Positions 16,866-26,305 of a DNA stretch of 64,000 nucleotides are shown in pieces. The stretch is from the NCBI GenBank assembly GCA_028708845.1, contig JAQVXZ010000001.1, positions 1 to 64,000 on the forward strand, written 5' to 3'. The first letter of the stretch is position 1, and every line of letters begins with the position of its first letter. Both the position numbers and the translations under genes were made by a program. The stretch comes from Bacteroidales bacterium (GTDB lineage: Bacteria; Bacteroidota; Bacteroidia; Bacteroidales; P3). The notes beneath the pieces were generated by a model. That model saw only the letters and a list, made by a program, of their open reading frames with translations, was not told the DNA's origin and did no database searches.

Positions 16866-16953
16866 CGGAGAGTAAGAGATTCGAACTCTTGAAAGCCTTT
16901 AGAGCTTTACTCGCTTTCCAAGCGAGCTCCTTCAACCACTCGGACAACTCTCC
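16866..16953 (-). tRNA. tRNA-Ser (GGA)
   Basis: On the minus strand, an 88-base tRNA with a seven-base acceptor pair (GGAGAGT with ACTCTCC), a type-II long variable arm and a TTCGAATC T loop. The anticodon loop TTGGAAA sits on a CTCGC/GCGAG-type stem, giving anticodon GGA, which reads UCC and UCU. The long variable arm is as expected for serine. The CCA is not fully encoded. Confidence 0.93.
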
Positions 16954-16995
16954 TTTTTCTTAACCAAGGCCTATAAAACGAGGATTGGTATTTCT

Positions 16996-17952
16996 TTATT
17001 GTATTGTAGTATCCTCTTCTTCTGTTTTAACTTCCTTTTCTCCTCTTTCTAGTGCTATTTCCTTTCCTCCCTTTTCTGCAAATATTGGTAGGTTTACATT
17101 CTTAAAGGATAGAGGTAGAGAGGTTTCAATCTTTATTCTCTTCCCTGTTATTGGGTGTTGTAGTTGTAGGGATGTGCAGTATAGTTTTAAATAGTTTTCT
17201 GATATTTGTCTTGCTCCAAAACGGTGGTCGCCTATTACAGGGTTGCCAATACTACTTAGGATAAAACGTATTTGAGAATCAAAATAGGTATGTGGGGTTA
17301 CAAGTATATGTGTGTATTGTTCAAAGTTTTCTATCGTTGCATATTGAACTACGCATAGCTCTGCTCCTACTGTATCTTGTTTTTCAACAAATATCCTATT
17401 CTTTGTGCCTGCCTTAAGCCAAACATTTAATTTGTCATTCTTGTGTTTTGGTTTGCCTGCTATTAGTGCGTGATATTCTTTTTTTGCTTGTGGGAATGTT
17501 CTTTTAAGTACTAGTTGTGCTTGTTTTGATTTGGCGAATAAGCATATTCCTGCCTCGTCATCTTCTGGTGTTTCAATAACGAATAGGTTTTGTCTTATTC
17601 CCCACTTCCTTCTAACATAGCTTTTGGTTAGGGCATAAAGGGATTTAGTCTTTTCGTTTGGTTTTGCGTCAACATGAATTCCTGATGCTTTCAAAACAGC
17701 TATTATATCTTCATCTTCAAAAAGAATTGGAACGTCTGTTTTCTCTCTTGCTATATGTTTTCCTCCTGAATATTTTGAATATTCTATTTCTTCTCCTTTG
17801 CTTATTATTAGCTCTGGGCTTTTTATAATTGCTCCTTTATAGGCTATACAACCATAAATTATCATTTTCTTTGCCTTCGATATGGACACTTCAGGGAAGG
17901 TTTCCAAAACTAAACTAAGCAGTGATACATTGTCTTTTGCGGTAATCTTCAT
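16996..17952 (-). CDS. RluA-family pseudouridine synthase homologue with degenerate active site
   Basis: A 318-residue protein with an N-terminal S4-like region (residues ~1-60) and an RluA-type fold: VPILFEDEDIIAVLKASGIHV and GNPVIGDHRFGA match the family. The catalytic motif HRLDxxTSG (~127-135) instead reads ETPEDDEAG, so the catalytic Asp is aligned with Glu130, and the His-Arg is lost. The TGRTHQIR motif is also altered (TPHTYFDSQIR). It therefore probably does not act as a standard uridine isomerase, though the neighbouring Asp131/132 might substitute. Divergent from gldA, with overlapping -7 elements between the two genes. Confidence 0.7.
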   Translation of the reverse strand: MKITAKDNVSLLSLVLETFPEVSISKAKKMIIYGCIAYKGAIIKSPELIISKGEEIEYSKYSGGKHIAREKTDVPILFEDEDIIAVLKASGIHVDAKPNEKTKSLYALTKSYVRRKWGIRQNLFVIETPEDDEAGICLFAKSKQAQLVLKRTFPQAKKEYHALIAGKPKHKNDKLNVWLKAGTKNRIFVEKQDTVGAELCVVQYATIENFEQYTHILVTPHTYFDSQIRFILSSIGNPVIGDHRFGARQISENYLKLYCTSLQLQHPITGKRIKIETSLPLSFKNVNLPIFAEKGGKEIALERGEKEVKTEEEDTTIQ

Positions 17953-17971
17953 TAATTATTTCTTCTTATAG

Positions 17972-18003
17972 TTTGCAAAAGTACATTTTTTATTTTAATT
18001 TCG
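17972..18003 (+). promoter_or_regulatory. Promoter of gldA, overlapping a divergent -7 box
   Basis: TTTG at 17972-17975 lies 20 bases before TAATTTCG (17996-18003), one base off the TAnnTTTG consensus. On the minus strand 17976-17983 reads TACTTTTG, a consensus -7 box for the RluA-like gene, so the two promoters overlap. Confidence 0.5.
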
Positions 18004-18029
18004 CAGTTCATTTCTAATATTGAATAACT

Positions 18030-18737
18030 ATGTCGATATCAATTTCGAATCTTACAAAAATATATGGCCAACAAAAAGCCTTGGATAATGTCTCTTTAGA
18101 AATCAATAAAGGAGAGATTGTTGGGCTCTTGGGTCCTAATGGTGCAGGGAAAAGTACTATGATGAAAATCATCACTTGTTTTATCCCTCCAACAGAGGGG
18201 AGTGTTAGTGTTTGTGGCTATAATATCTTTGATGACTCAATAGAAGTTAGAAAGAAAATCGGCTATCTTCCAGAACATAATCCCTTATATCTCGATATGT
18301 ATGTTAGGGAATTTCTTCTTTTTATTGCTGGTATTCATAATTTGGGCAAGGAAAAGAAGGAAAGAACTGAATATATGATTGAGCTTACTGGCTTAACTAA
18401 GGAAGTAAATAAGAAGATTGGTGCTCTTTCGAAAGGATATCGTCAAAGGGTTGGCATTGCTCAGGCTATGATTCATGATCCAGAGGTTCTAATTCTTGAT
18501 GAGCCTACCTCAGGACTTGACCCTAATCAATTAATTGAGGTTAGAGAACTAATTAAGAATGCTGGAAAAGACAAGACTGTCTTACTTTCAACCCACATTA
18601 TGCAAGAGGTTGAGGCTGTTTGCGACAGAACAATCATTATTAATAATGGACTTGTGGTTGCAGATGATAATACTCAACACTTAATTGCAGATCAAAGCCT
18701 TGAAACAATATTTAGAAAGATAACGAAGAATCTTTAA
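18030..18737 (+). CDS. gldA: GldA-type ABC transporter ATP-binding protein
   Basis: A 235-residue ABC ATPase with Walker A (GPNGAGKST), Q-loop region, signature-like motif LSKGYRQRVGIAQAM, Walker B (VLILDEPTSGLDP) and H-loop (LLSTHIM). Features such as IGYLPEHNPLYLDMYVREFL match the GldA subgroup, which with GldF and GldG forms an ABC transporter needed for gliding in Flavobacterium but found in many non-gliders. No membrane partner is encoded nearby. The next gene begins nine bases after its stop, so the two are probably cotranscribed. Confidence 0.75.
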   Translation: MSISISNLTKIYGQQKALDNVSLEINKGEIVGLLGPNGAGKSTMMKIITCFIPPTEGSVSVCGYNIFDDSIEVRKKIGYLPEHNPLYLDMYVREFLLFIAGIHNLGKEKKERTEYMIELTGLTKEVNKKIGALSKGYRQRVGIAQAMIHDPEVLILDEPTSGLDPNQLIEVRELIKNAGKDKTVLLSTHIMQEVEAVCDRTIIINNGLVVADDNTQHLIADQSLETIFRKITKNL

Positions 18738-18745
18738 GGAATGAA

Positions 18746-19861
18746 ATGAGGAAATCTATTAGACTTATATTGTTTCTGCTCTTTATATTCCTAAACTTTG
18801 AATCCTTCTCTCAGTTTGTCAAGATTGAAAACTATCCTTTTATCAGCTACGAGGATAATAAGATTGAGTTCTTTGGGAGTTCAGAGAAGAGGTTTGATCC
18901 TTTGTTTGACAAAATAAAACAAACAATTGCTTTAGGGACAGATCAAGTTAGGGTACTTCATATTGGCGATAAACAAATTCTGGATGATGTTTTCACTGCT
19001 CAAATTTACCATAACCTTTCCCTAACCTTGCATGGGCTTGAAAGCCGTAGAGGAATGCTTTGGAATGAAGCAACAACTCTTAGACCAAAGAAGGAAATGG
19101 AATATGTGATTGCTGATTACAAAAAAGAAGAAGACCTATTATGTAAGAAGTTTAGATTATATCATAGTCCTCTTAATGATTCCATAAGTATTTATATCAA
19201 CGATAGGGAGTCTTCATATAAAACAATTTACTTTGAAGATAAGGGCTATACCTTATTTGAAATAACAAACCCAATAAGTAAAGTTAGTTTGAATATTATT
19301 AATACTTCAAGTGAGAACTTTATTATATACGGACATTACTTGGAGTCAAGGAACGCTGGATTTATATATGATATAATTTCAGAAAACAGCATAAACTCAG
19401 ACCAAGCTGTTTTTAATGAAAGCTTGCAGCCAATGCTAAAAACAATGAGCTTTGATATGGTTGTGATTTCAATAGGGGAAGCAGAAGCATACTCCCCTTC
19501 TTATTTATCTGAAAGCTTTAAATACAATCTCAAAGAGTTATTAAAGAGACTTCGATTAAATAATCCCAATGTTCCAATCCTATTAACAACGCCCTACGAT
19601 TACTACGTAAATAACAAGCCTAATCAAAGACTGGAGTTAGTAACTGAGGATTTGATTGAGGTTGCCAAAACTTCAAATTGTGCTGTTTGGAATTTCTATA
19701 AGATAATGGGTTCAAAAGGATCTTCTGAAACTTGGAGTAGGAATGGGCTTATGGATAATAGGAAAACAAGCTTAACAAATAGAGGTTCTATCTTGCAAGG
19801 AGAATTATACTACAATGCGTTGTGGCAATCTTTTGAGAACTATATAGGCAAAACAAATTGA
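18746..19861 (+). CDS. SGNH/GDSL hydrolase-like secreted protein with lost catalytic residues
   Basis: A 371-residue protein with a signal peptide (~1-22, ending ESFSQ). The layout resembles SGNH-type lipase/esterase families of Bacteroidetes: block I VRVLHIGDKQ, then SFDMVVISIGEAEA, then a late LTNRGSILQGELYYNAL. The catalytic residues are changed. Block I normally reads GDSH but here is GDKQ (residues 74-77), and the usual late Asp-x-x-His is missing. It is thus more likely a binding protein than an esterase. It is downstream of gldA by nine bases. Confidence 0.55.
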   Translation: MRKSIRLILFLLFIFLNFESFSQFVKIENYPFISYEDNKIEFFGSSEKRFDPLFDKIKQTIALGTDQVRVLHIGDKQILDDVFTAQIYHNLSLTLHGLESRRGMLWNEATTLRPKKEMEYVIADYKKEEDLLCKKFRLYHSPLNDSISIYINDRESSYKTIYFEDKGYTLFEITNPISKVSLNIINTSSENFIIYGHYLESRNAGFIYDIISENSINSDQAVFNESLQPMLKTMSFDMVVISIGEAEAYSPSYLSESFKYNLKELLKRLRLNNPNVPILLTTPYDYYVNNKPNQRLELVTEDLIEVAKTSNCAVWNFYKIMGSKGSSETWSRNGLMDNRKTSLTNRGSILQGELYYNALWQSFENYIGKTN

Positions 19862-19890
19862 TAATAAATAAATAATAAACACTTAAAACC

Positions 19891-20981
<1,091 letters not shown>

Positions 20982-21007
20982 ACTAAAATTAGTTTAACAA
21001 ACTATAC

Positions 21008-21040
21008 AAAAGGCTACCTTTAATTAGGTAGCCTTTTTTT
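21008..21040 (+). terminator. Terminator after the GAPDH gene
   Basis: AAAAGGCTACCT (21008-21019) pairs with AGGTAGCCTTTT (21026-21037) around a six-base loop, followed by more T residues: a classic intrinsic terminator. Confidence 0.93.
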
Positions 21041-21056
21041 GTTTGATAGCAAATTG

Positions 21057-22640
21057 TTAACGATTAATCCTATTTAATAAAGATGTTTTTTGAGGAGAAT
21101 CTTTTAATTGATTAGTGAAATATAGAGCATCCGCTTTATTTGATGGTATGCTATTCCCTTCATATTGCTCAACATAATGAGTTGCATGTTCAAGAAGGAA
21201 TTTCCTACAATCAATGTTTACCATTATTCCTTGTTCATAATTACCATAAGACAAGCCGGTAACAGCATCATTTGAATTAAGACTTTGAATTTGATTAGTT
21301 CTTATTCCTCCCACATTAACAGTGATTGAAGGATAGTAGAAATACTCCCCTGAAGGAATATTGATAGTTATTTTAATTGTGCTATCATTAATTTGAGTTT
21401 TAGTAATTGAAGTGTTATGACGATAATAATTATATTCATAATACTCTTCCAAAGAAGGAAACCAAAGGGAGTCATTGCCATCTTTCCCATAGTTATCATT
21501 TAGCCACAACAATAATGAAACCCAACTTGAATCTGTAGAATGCACTCCGATATTTACCGCCTCTCTTTGTTCTTTTGGCTTTTGTAATTCGGTTAAAACC
21601 CTTGTTCTAATATTTGCTGGCTCAATAAAATATCTTTTAATTAACACTTGGAACAAATCAGTTGTATCCATATAAGGGTATAATTCTCTAGACAATATAC
21701 CGTCACCATTATTTTGGGCAGTAATAGTTTGAATAGAACTATAATTGTATGCAGCTCTTATATAATCTTTATTTCCATTGGGTTCTGCTAAGGTTTTACA
21801 TCCTCTGTTTTGAAGATGGAGCTTGATGCTATCTTGAACAATTAAGTAATGATTGTAAATGTCTGTTATGTTATGCACGTCATCTGCATTGACATCATGA
21901 AAAGCTATACTATTTCCGTAATTTACGATTTCTCTTACATTGCCCCATGTAAGATTATGTTTCATGAAGCGATAATAATTTGAAGTATAACCTGGATTTA
22001 TTGTTTCAGCACTATTCATATACTCCCCTTCAGGATAAACAGTTGTTGTAAATGCAAAACGAACTTCTTTACCTGTTCCATCTGTAATACCTAATGTTTT
22101 TCCTAAATAGTAAGATTCTGGAGGAAGATCCCCTGCTAATAATTGTCCAATATTGTATGAGTTTTGTTTTTGATTATTTGCATTAGTATAATTACTTAAT
22201 GGTTTTCCATTAATAGCAGCCCATGTTTGATGAAACGCTGAATTTAAACAGTCATCTTGAGTAAGCATAAATAACCACGACTTATTATATTTTAAATTAG
22301 GTATTGCGAATGTAATACTATCAAAATTAATACTATCATTTGTGTGAATAATTATCTCTGCTGTTACATTCGAGGCTTCTTGTCCAAAAGGGTATGGGTA
22401 TACAGCATTACTTGTTGAAAAGACAATACTATCGATTTCACTAATCTCTAATATTCTTGTACTATTTCTCTGATTAATAACTATATTATTGGCACTAGAA
22501 TCTAATATTATGCTATCAATTGCAGAAATATTTTGTTCAAAAAGAATTACTGAGTCATGATGAAATTCTATTCTCTTTTCTTGACCTATTAATGTTAAAT
22601 TAATAGATAAAACAATAACTAATAATATTATTTTTCTCAT
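21057..22640 (-). CDS. Secreted protein, possibly polysaccharide-deacetylase-like
   Basis: A 527-residue protein with a signal peptide (~1-20, ending LIGQ). The N-terminal ~80 residues carry two IDSI motifs (IDSIILDSS, IDSIVFST) common in Bacteroidetes secreted proteins. Then SWLFMLTQDD and IAFHDVNADDVHN could be remnants of NodB-type metal-site motifs (TFDD, HxxxH), suggesting a carbohydrate deacetylase-like fold, but this is a weak match. There is no T9SS tail. Its start codon overlaps the stop of the upstream gene (ATGA, 22637-22640), so the two are translationally coupled. Confidence 0.5.
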   Translation of the reverse strand: MRKIILLVIVLSINLTLIGQEKRIEFHHDSVILFEQNISAIDSIILDSSANNIVINQRNSTRILEISEIDSIVFSTSNAVYPYPFGQEASNVTAEIIIHTNDSINFDSITFAIPNLKYNKSWLFMLTQDDCLNSAFHQTWAAINGKPLSNYTNANNQKQNSYNIGQLLAGDLPPESYYLGKTLGITDGTGKEVRFAFTTTVYPEGEYMNSAETINPGYTSNYYRFMKHNLTWGNVREIVNYGNSIAFHDVNADDVHNITDIYNHYLIVQDSIKLHLQNRGCKTLAEPNGNKDYIRAAYNYSSIQTITAQNNGDGILSRELYPYMDTTDLFQVLIKRYFIEPANIRTRVLTELQKPKEQREAVNIGVHSTDSSWVSLLLWLNDNYGKDGNDSLWFPSLEEYYEYNYYRHNTSITKTQINDSTIKITINIPSGEYFYYPSITVNVGGIRTNQIQSLNSNDAVTGLSYGNYEQGIMVNIDCRKFLLEHATHYVEQYEGNSIPSNKADALYFTNQLKDSPQKTSLLNRINR

Positions 22641-23110
22641 TCTTTAACTAATTTAAATTCTTTATTCCCAACTTTGACTATATATACTCCATTAGATAAA
22701 TTTGAGATATTTATGCTTTTGTCTTGATAAATTATGTCAGACATCACCAATACTCCGTTCATATTATAAATAGACATTGGTGTTTTGGCATTAATATTTG
22801 ACAATATTATATAGTTTTTTGATGGATTAGGGTAAAGTGTAATGTCGTTTTTTGGCAAAACTTCTAATAATGAAGTTCCTGTAGTAAAATAGATCTTTCT
22901 AATACTATCAATAGCAAAGTAATATACCTCACCTGATGGTTGAGAGATAATAATATCATTATTTGAAAAAGTTAATTTGCTATTTTGGTTAATGGAATAA
23001 GTTATTAATACATCATCAATATATTGTATATTAATATTTCTTTGAGCTTTTGAAGCAAAAGAAGAGAATAATAGCAATAATAAAAATAATGCCAACCTAT
23101 TTTTTTTCAT
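22637..23110 (-). CDS. Short T9SS type A sorting-domain protein
   Basis: A 157-residue secreted protein from Met at 23110, where a signal peptide begins (MKKNRLALFLLLLLFSSF). The track start 33 bases further up is disfavoured because it overlaps a -7 box (TAACTTTG on the minus strand, 23141-23148). Residues ~30-80 contain YYFAIDSIRKIYFTTG. The C-terminal ~75 residues are a type A sorting domain (ITLYPNPSKNYI, MSIYNMNG, LSNGVYIVKV), targeting the protein to the type IX secretion system. Almost nothing but the sorting domain is present, which is unusual. The IDSI motif is shared with the coupled downstream protein. Confidence 0.8.
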   Translation of the reverse strand: MKKNRLALFLLLLLFSSFASKAQRNINIQYIDDVLITYSINQNSKLTFSNNDIIISQPSGEVYYFAIDSIRKIYFTTGTSLLEVLPKNDITLYPNPSKNYIILSNINAKTPMSIYNMNGVLVMSDIIYQDKSINISNLSNGVYIVKVGNKEFKLVKE

Positions 23111-23140
23111 ATGTTTTTTTATATTTATTAATTTCACCTG

Positions 23141-23148
23141 CAAAGTTA
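23141..23148 (-). promoter_or_regulatory. -7 element for the secreted gene pair
   Basis: The minus strand reads TAACTTTG, an exact TAnnTTTG match about 30 bases before the ATG at 23110. It rules against translation from 23143. Confidence 0.5.
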
Positions 23149-23233
23149 TTAATAATTTTGATTTAAAGATGATTTTTAATCTTTATTTTGGAAAGCCTAA
23201 CAGCTTGTTTTAGAAAGTTTGAAATAAATGATG

Positions 23234-23241
23234 TAAATTTG
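23234..23241 (+). promoter_or_regulatory. -7 element for purM
   Basis: TAAATTTG matches TAnnTTTG and lies 20 bases before the purM ATG at 23262. No TTTG occurs at the 19-base distance (the nearest TTTG is 13 bases upstream). Confidence 0.45.
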
Positions 23242-23261
23242 CAGTCGAAAAGATTAATGGT

Positions 23262-24428
23262 ATGAATACTGAGAAATATAATTTAAGAGGAGTTTCGGCT
23301 TCGAAAGAGGATGTTCACAATGCAATTAAGGATATCGATAAAGGATTGTTCCCTAAGGCGTTTTGCAAGGTTGTGGAGGATAGTTTGACCAATGATGAGG
23401 ACTATTGTATGGTTATGCATGCTGATGGGGCTGGAACAAAGTCTTCTTTGGCTTATATGTATTGGAAAGAAACTGGAGATATTAGCGTATGGAAAGGCAT
23501 TGCTATTGATGCTATTGTGATGAATCTTGACGATTTGCTTTGCGTTGGTATAACTGATAATATTCTTCTTTCTTCAACTATTGGAAGAAATAAAATGCGT
23601 ATTCCAGGTGAGGTTATCTCTGCTATTATTAACGGTACGGAAGAGTTTCTTGCTCAGATGAGAGACTTGGGAATTGGGATTTATTCCACTGGCGGCGAAA
23701 CGGCTGATGTGGGCGACTTAGTTAGAACTATTATTGTTGATAGCACAGTTGTGGCAAGGTCGAAAAGAAGTGATATTATTTCAAATCATAATATTAAACC
23801 AGGAAATGTAATTGTTGGACTTTCTTCTTTTGGTCAGGCAACTTACGAAACCTCTTATAATGGCGGTATGGGCAGCAATGGTTTGACCTCTGCACGCCAC
23901 GATGTTTTCGCAAAAGAATTGGCTAAGAAGTATCCAGAAAGTTATGATAATTCTCTAAGCGATGAGGTTGTTTACTTAGGAGGAATGAAACTAACTTCTA
24001 AAACTGAAATTAAAGGCGTTGACGCTGGAAAGCTAGTTTTATCACCTACCAGAACCTATGCTCCAATCATAAAACAGATATTAGAGAAACACCGCTTAAA
24101 GATTGACGGCTTGGTTCATTGCAGTGGTGGAGCTCAAACAAAGGTACTTCATTTTGTTGATGATGTTCATGTTATAAAAGACAATCTTTTCCCAATTCCT
24201 CCTCTATTTAAGATGATTCAAGACCAATCTCATACCTCATGGCAAGAGATGTATAAGGTCTTTAATATGGGTCATAGGATGGAAGTTTATACCGATAGCG
24301 AGACTGCAAAAGAGGTTATAGCAATTAGCAAAAGCTTTAACGTAGATGCTCAAATTATTGGTAGGGTTGAGGCTAATACTGGAAAGAAACTTACCATTAA
24401 TTCAGAATTTGGAGAGTTTATATATTAG
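23262..24428 (+). CDS. purM: Phosphoribosylformylglycinamidine cyclo-ligase (AIR synthase)
   Basis: A 388-residue cytosolic enzyme of purine synthesis that closes the imidazole ring of FGAM with ATP. It has the PurM/AIRS fold: HADGAGTKSSLAY near residue 55 binds substrate and ATP; then AIDAIVMNLDDLLCVG and STGGETADVGDLV, with LSSFGQATYETSYNGGMGSNGL in two parts of the C-terminal half. At 388 residues it is longer than the E. coli enzyme, as usual in Bacteroidetes. No other pur gene is adjacent. Confidence 0.9.
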   Translation: MNTEKYNLRGVSASKEDVHNAIKDIDKGLFPKAFCKVVEDSLTNDEDYCMVMHADGAGTKSSLAYMYWKETGDISVWKGIAIDAIVMNLDDLLCVGITDNILLSSTIGRNKMRIPGEVISAIINGTEEFLAQMRDLGIGIYSTGGETADVGDLVRTIIVDSTVVARSKRSDIISNHNIKPGNVIVGLSSFGQATYETSYNGGMGSNGLTSARHDVFAKELAKKYPESYDNSLSDEVVYLGGMKLTSKTEIKGVDAGKLVLSPTRTYAPIIKQILEKHRLKIDGLVHCSGGAQTKVLHFVDDVHVIKDNLFPIPPLFKMIQDQSHTSWQEMYKVFNMGHRMEVYTDSETAKEVIAISKSFNVDAQIIGRVEANTGKKLTINSEFGEFIY

Positions 24429-24573
24429 TAATCCTTCCTTAGATTGCTAAAAACAAGCTTCGGTTTATTATAATCAAGATATAGTAAAATGAATCGCTAA
24501 AAGAATTCCTTGAATCAAAGGAATAATAAATTAATACGCTGAAATAAATTACTGAATCGCAGAGTTAGAAGTC
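24429..24573. repeat. Intergenic word-repeat region (TGAATC family), copy A
   Basis: No gene. It contains ATGAATCGCT (24489-24498), TTGAATCAAAG (24510-24520), CGCTGAAA and TTACTGAATCGCAG. The same words recur, partly in the same order, at 59743-59799, also between convergent genes. Confidence 0.45.
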
Positions 24574-24637
24574 AAATGATGTAGATCTTTCATACCAAAT
24601 GATGCACATCTTTCGGGGTGAAAGATGTGCATCATTT
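24574..24637. repeat. Three-unit 18-mer array with an 18-bp hairpin
   Basis: AAATGATGTAGATCTTTC (24574-24591) and AAATGATGCACATCTTTC (24597-24614) are direct copies with two differences. The second pairs perfectly with GAAAGATGTGCATCATTT (24620-24637) across the five-base loop GGGGT. T-rich bases follow. It separates the convergent purM and nadB genes and may end transcription from both. The rest of the space to 24748 holds nothing recognisable. Confidence 0.8.
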
Positions 24638-24748
24638 TATTTAAGGAAATTTATGAGGGGATTTTGTTTTAAAATATACAAGACCTTAGTCCTATCAATT
24701 TTATAATGCAAATATACGAATAGTTTCTGTATTAATCAATGGTTTTCT

Positions 24749-26302
24749 TTAGTATTTTACTAAATAATGAAGTCCTACACTTTCTTTTCTTGCCTTTGCC
24801 ATTTTTATTATTAGATAGCAATTAGCAATAAGGTTTCTAAGTTCGCATAGCTCTGGAATTAGAACCGAACGATTATATAATTCTTCCGTTTCTTTGAATA
24901 TTAGGCCTACTCTTTCGAGGGCTCTTTGAAGGCGAAGCTCAGAACGAACTATTCCTACGTAGTTTGACATTATCTGCTGCACCTCTTTAACTGATTGGGA
25001 TATAAGTACCATTTCTTCATTAAGTACCATTCCTTCGGCATTCCAATTAGGGACTTCGTTTTTGAAGGGTATATTATTGTGTTTCTCTATGCTGTCAACT
25101 GCAGCTCTATGCGAGAAAACTACTGCTTCAAGAAGTGAGTTGGAGGCTAGCCTATTTGCTCCGTGAAGTCCTGTGCAGGCACATTCTCCTGATGCATAAA
25201 GGTTCTTAACTGTTGTTCTGGCAAATTCATCTACTACTATTCCTCCGCAGGTATAGTGAGCTGCCGGCACAACTGGTATCATGTCTTTTGTGATATTGAC
25301 TCCTATTTCTAGGCATTTGGCATAAATATTAGGGAAATGGGTCATAATTACTGACTTTTCTATCTTTCTGCAGTCTAAGTAAACATGGTCTTCTCCCCTT
25401 ATTTTCATTTCATTGTCAATTGCTCTTGCTACAATATCTCTTGGAGCTAAGGATTCTCTTTTATCGTATTTTTCCATAAATGTTTCTCCATCTATGGTTT
25501 TTAGGATGCCTCCTGCTCCTCGCATTGCCTCTGTTATAAGGAAAGAGGGCTTCTCTGCGGGGTTATATAGGGATGTTGGATGGAATTGTACAAACTCCAT
25601 GTTTGCAAGCTTTCCTTTTGCTCTATGTACCATTGCTTGTCCGTCTCCTGTTGCAATAACTGGATTTGTGGTAGTGCTATATACGTTTCCATTTCCTCCT
25701 GTTGCTAGTAGGGTTATTTTGGCTAAGTATGTATCTATTGAATTATCGGTTTGATTTAGAACATAGGCGCCATAGCATTCTATTGATGGGTGATGACGAT
25801 TTACTGCTTCTCCAAGGTGGTGCTGGGTTATAAGATCGACAGCGTATTGATTCTCTTTAATTGTTATGTTTGGGTGTTGCTTGGCGCTTTCAATTAGAGC
25901 TCTTTCTATCTCGTAGCCAGTTTTATCTTGGTGATGGAGTATTCTATATTCAGAATGTCCTCCCTCTCGTGCAAGATCGAAGGTTCCTAAGGCATTTTTG
26001 TCGAAGTTGGTGCCCCATTCAATTAGTTCTTTAACTCTTTCTGTGCCTTCGGTAATTGTTATCCTAACAGCCTTTTCATCGCAAATTCCTGCTCCTGCAA
26101 TAATTGTGTCTTGGATATGTTTATCGTAGCTATCGGGTGAATACATTACGGCTGCAATTCCTCCTTGAGCATATTTTGTTGAGGAGTCCGATGTACCTTT
26201 TTTTGTAAGAATACATACCTTTCCATGCTCAGCTACTTTCAATGCATAACTAAGTCCAGCTATGCCTGAACCTAGAACAAGAAAATCAACTTCAAATCTC
26301 AT
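24749..26302 (-). CDS. nadB: L-aspartate oxidase
   Basis: A 517-residue flavoprotein oxidising L-aspartate to iminoaspartate, the first step of de novo NAD synthesis, using fumarate or O2. The FAD-binding motif is VLGSGIAGLSYAL at ~8-20. The succinate-dehydrogenase-family signatures are present: SSTKYAQGGIAA, EFVQFHPTSL, ITEAMRGAGG and TGLHGANRLASNSLLE. The start lies three bases after the atpG stop, so it is the last gene of the atp operon. nadA and nadC are not in the window. Confidence 0.93.
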   Translation of the reverse strand: MRFEVDFLVLGSGIAGLSYALKVAEHGKVCILTKKGTSDSSTKYAQGGIAAVMYSPDSYDKHIQDTIIAGAGICDEKAVRITITEGTERVKELIEWGTNFDKNALGTFDLAREGGHSEYRILHHQDKTGYEIERALIESAKQHPNITIKENQYAVDLITQHHLGEAVNRHHPSIECYGAYVLNQTDNSIDTYLAKITLLATGGNGNVYSTTTNPVIATGDGQAMVHRAKGKLANMEFVQFHPTSLYNPAEKPSFLITEAMRGAGGILKTIDGETFMEKYDKRESLAPRDIVARAIDNEMKIRGEDHVYLDCRKIEKSVIMTHFPNIYAKCLEIGVNITKDMIPVVPAAHYTCGGIVVDEFARTTVKNLYASGECACTGLHGANRLASNSLLEAVVFSHRAAVDSIEKHNNIPFKNEVPNWNAEGMVLNEEMVLISQSVKEVQQIMSNYVGIVRSELRLQRALERVGLIFKETEELYNRSVLIPELCELRNLIANCYLIIKMAKARKESVGLHYLVKY

Positions 26303-26305
26303 ACT

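Noticed and set aside
16996-17194. Plus-strand frame within the RluA-like gene
   Set aside because: Shadow frame without conserved features.
24620-24637. Riboswitch upstream of nadB
   Set aside because: The hairpin lies beyond the 3' end of nadB on the minus strand, not before its start, and shows only a simple stem.
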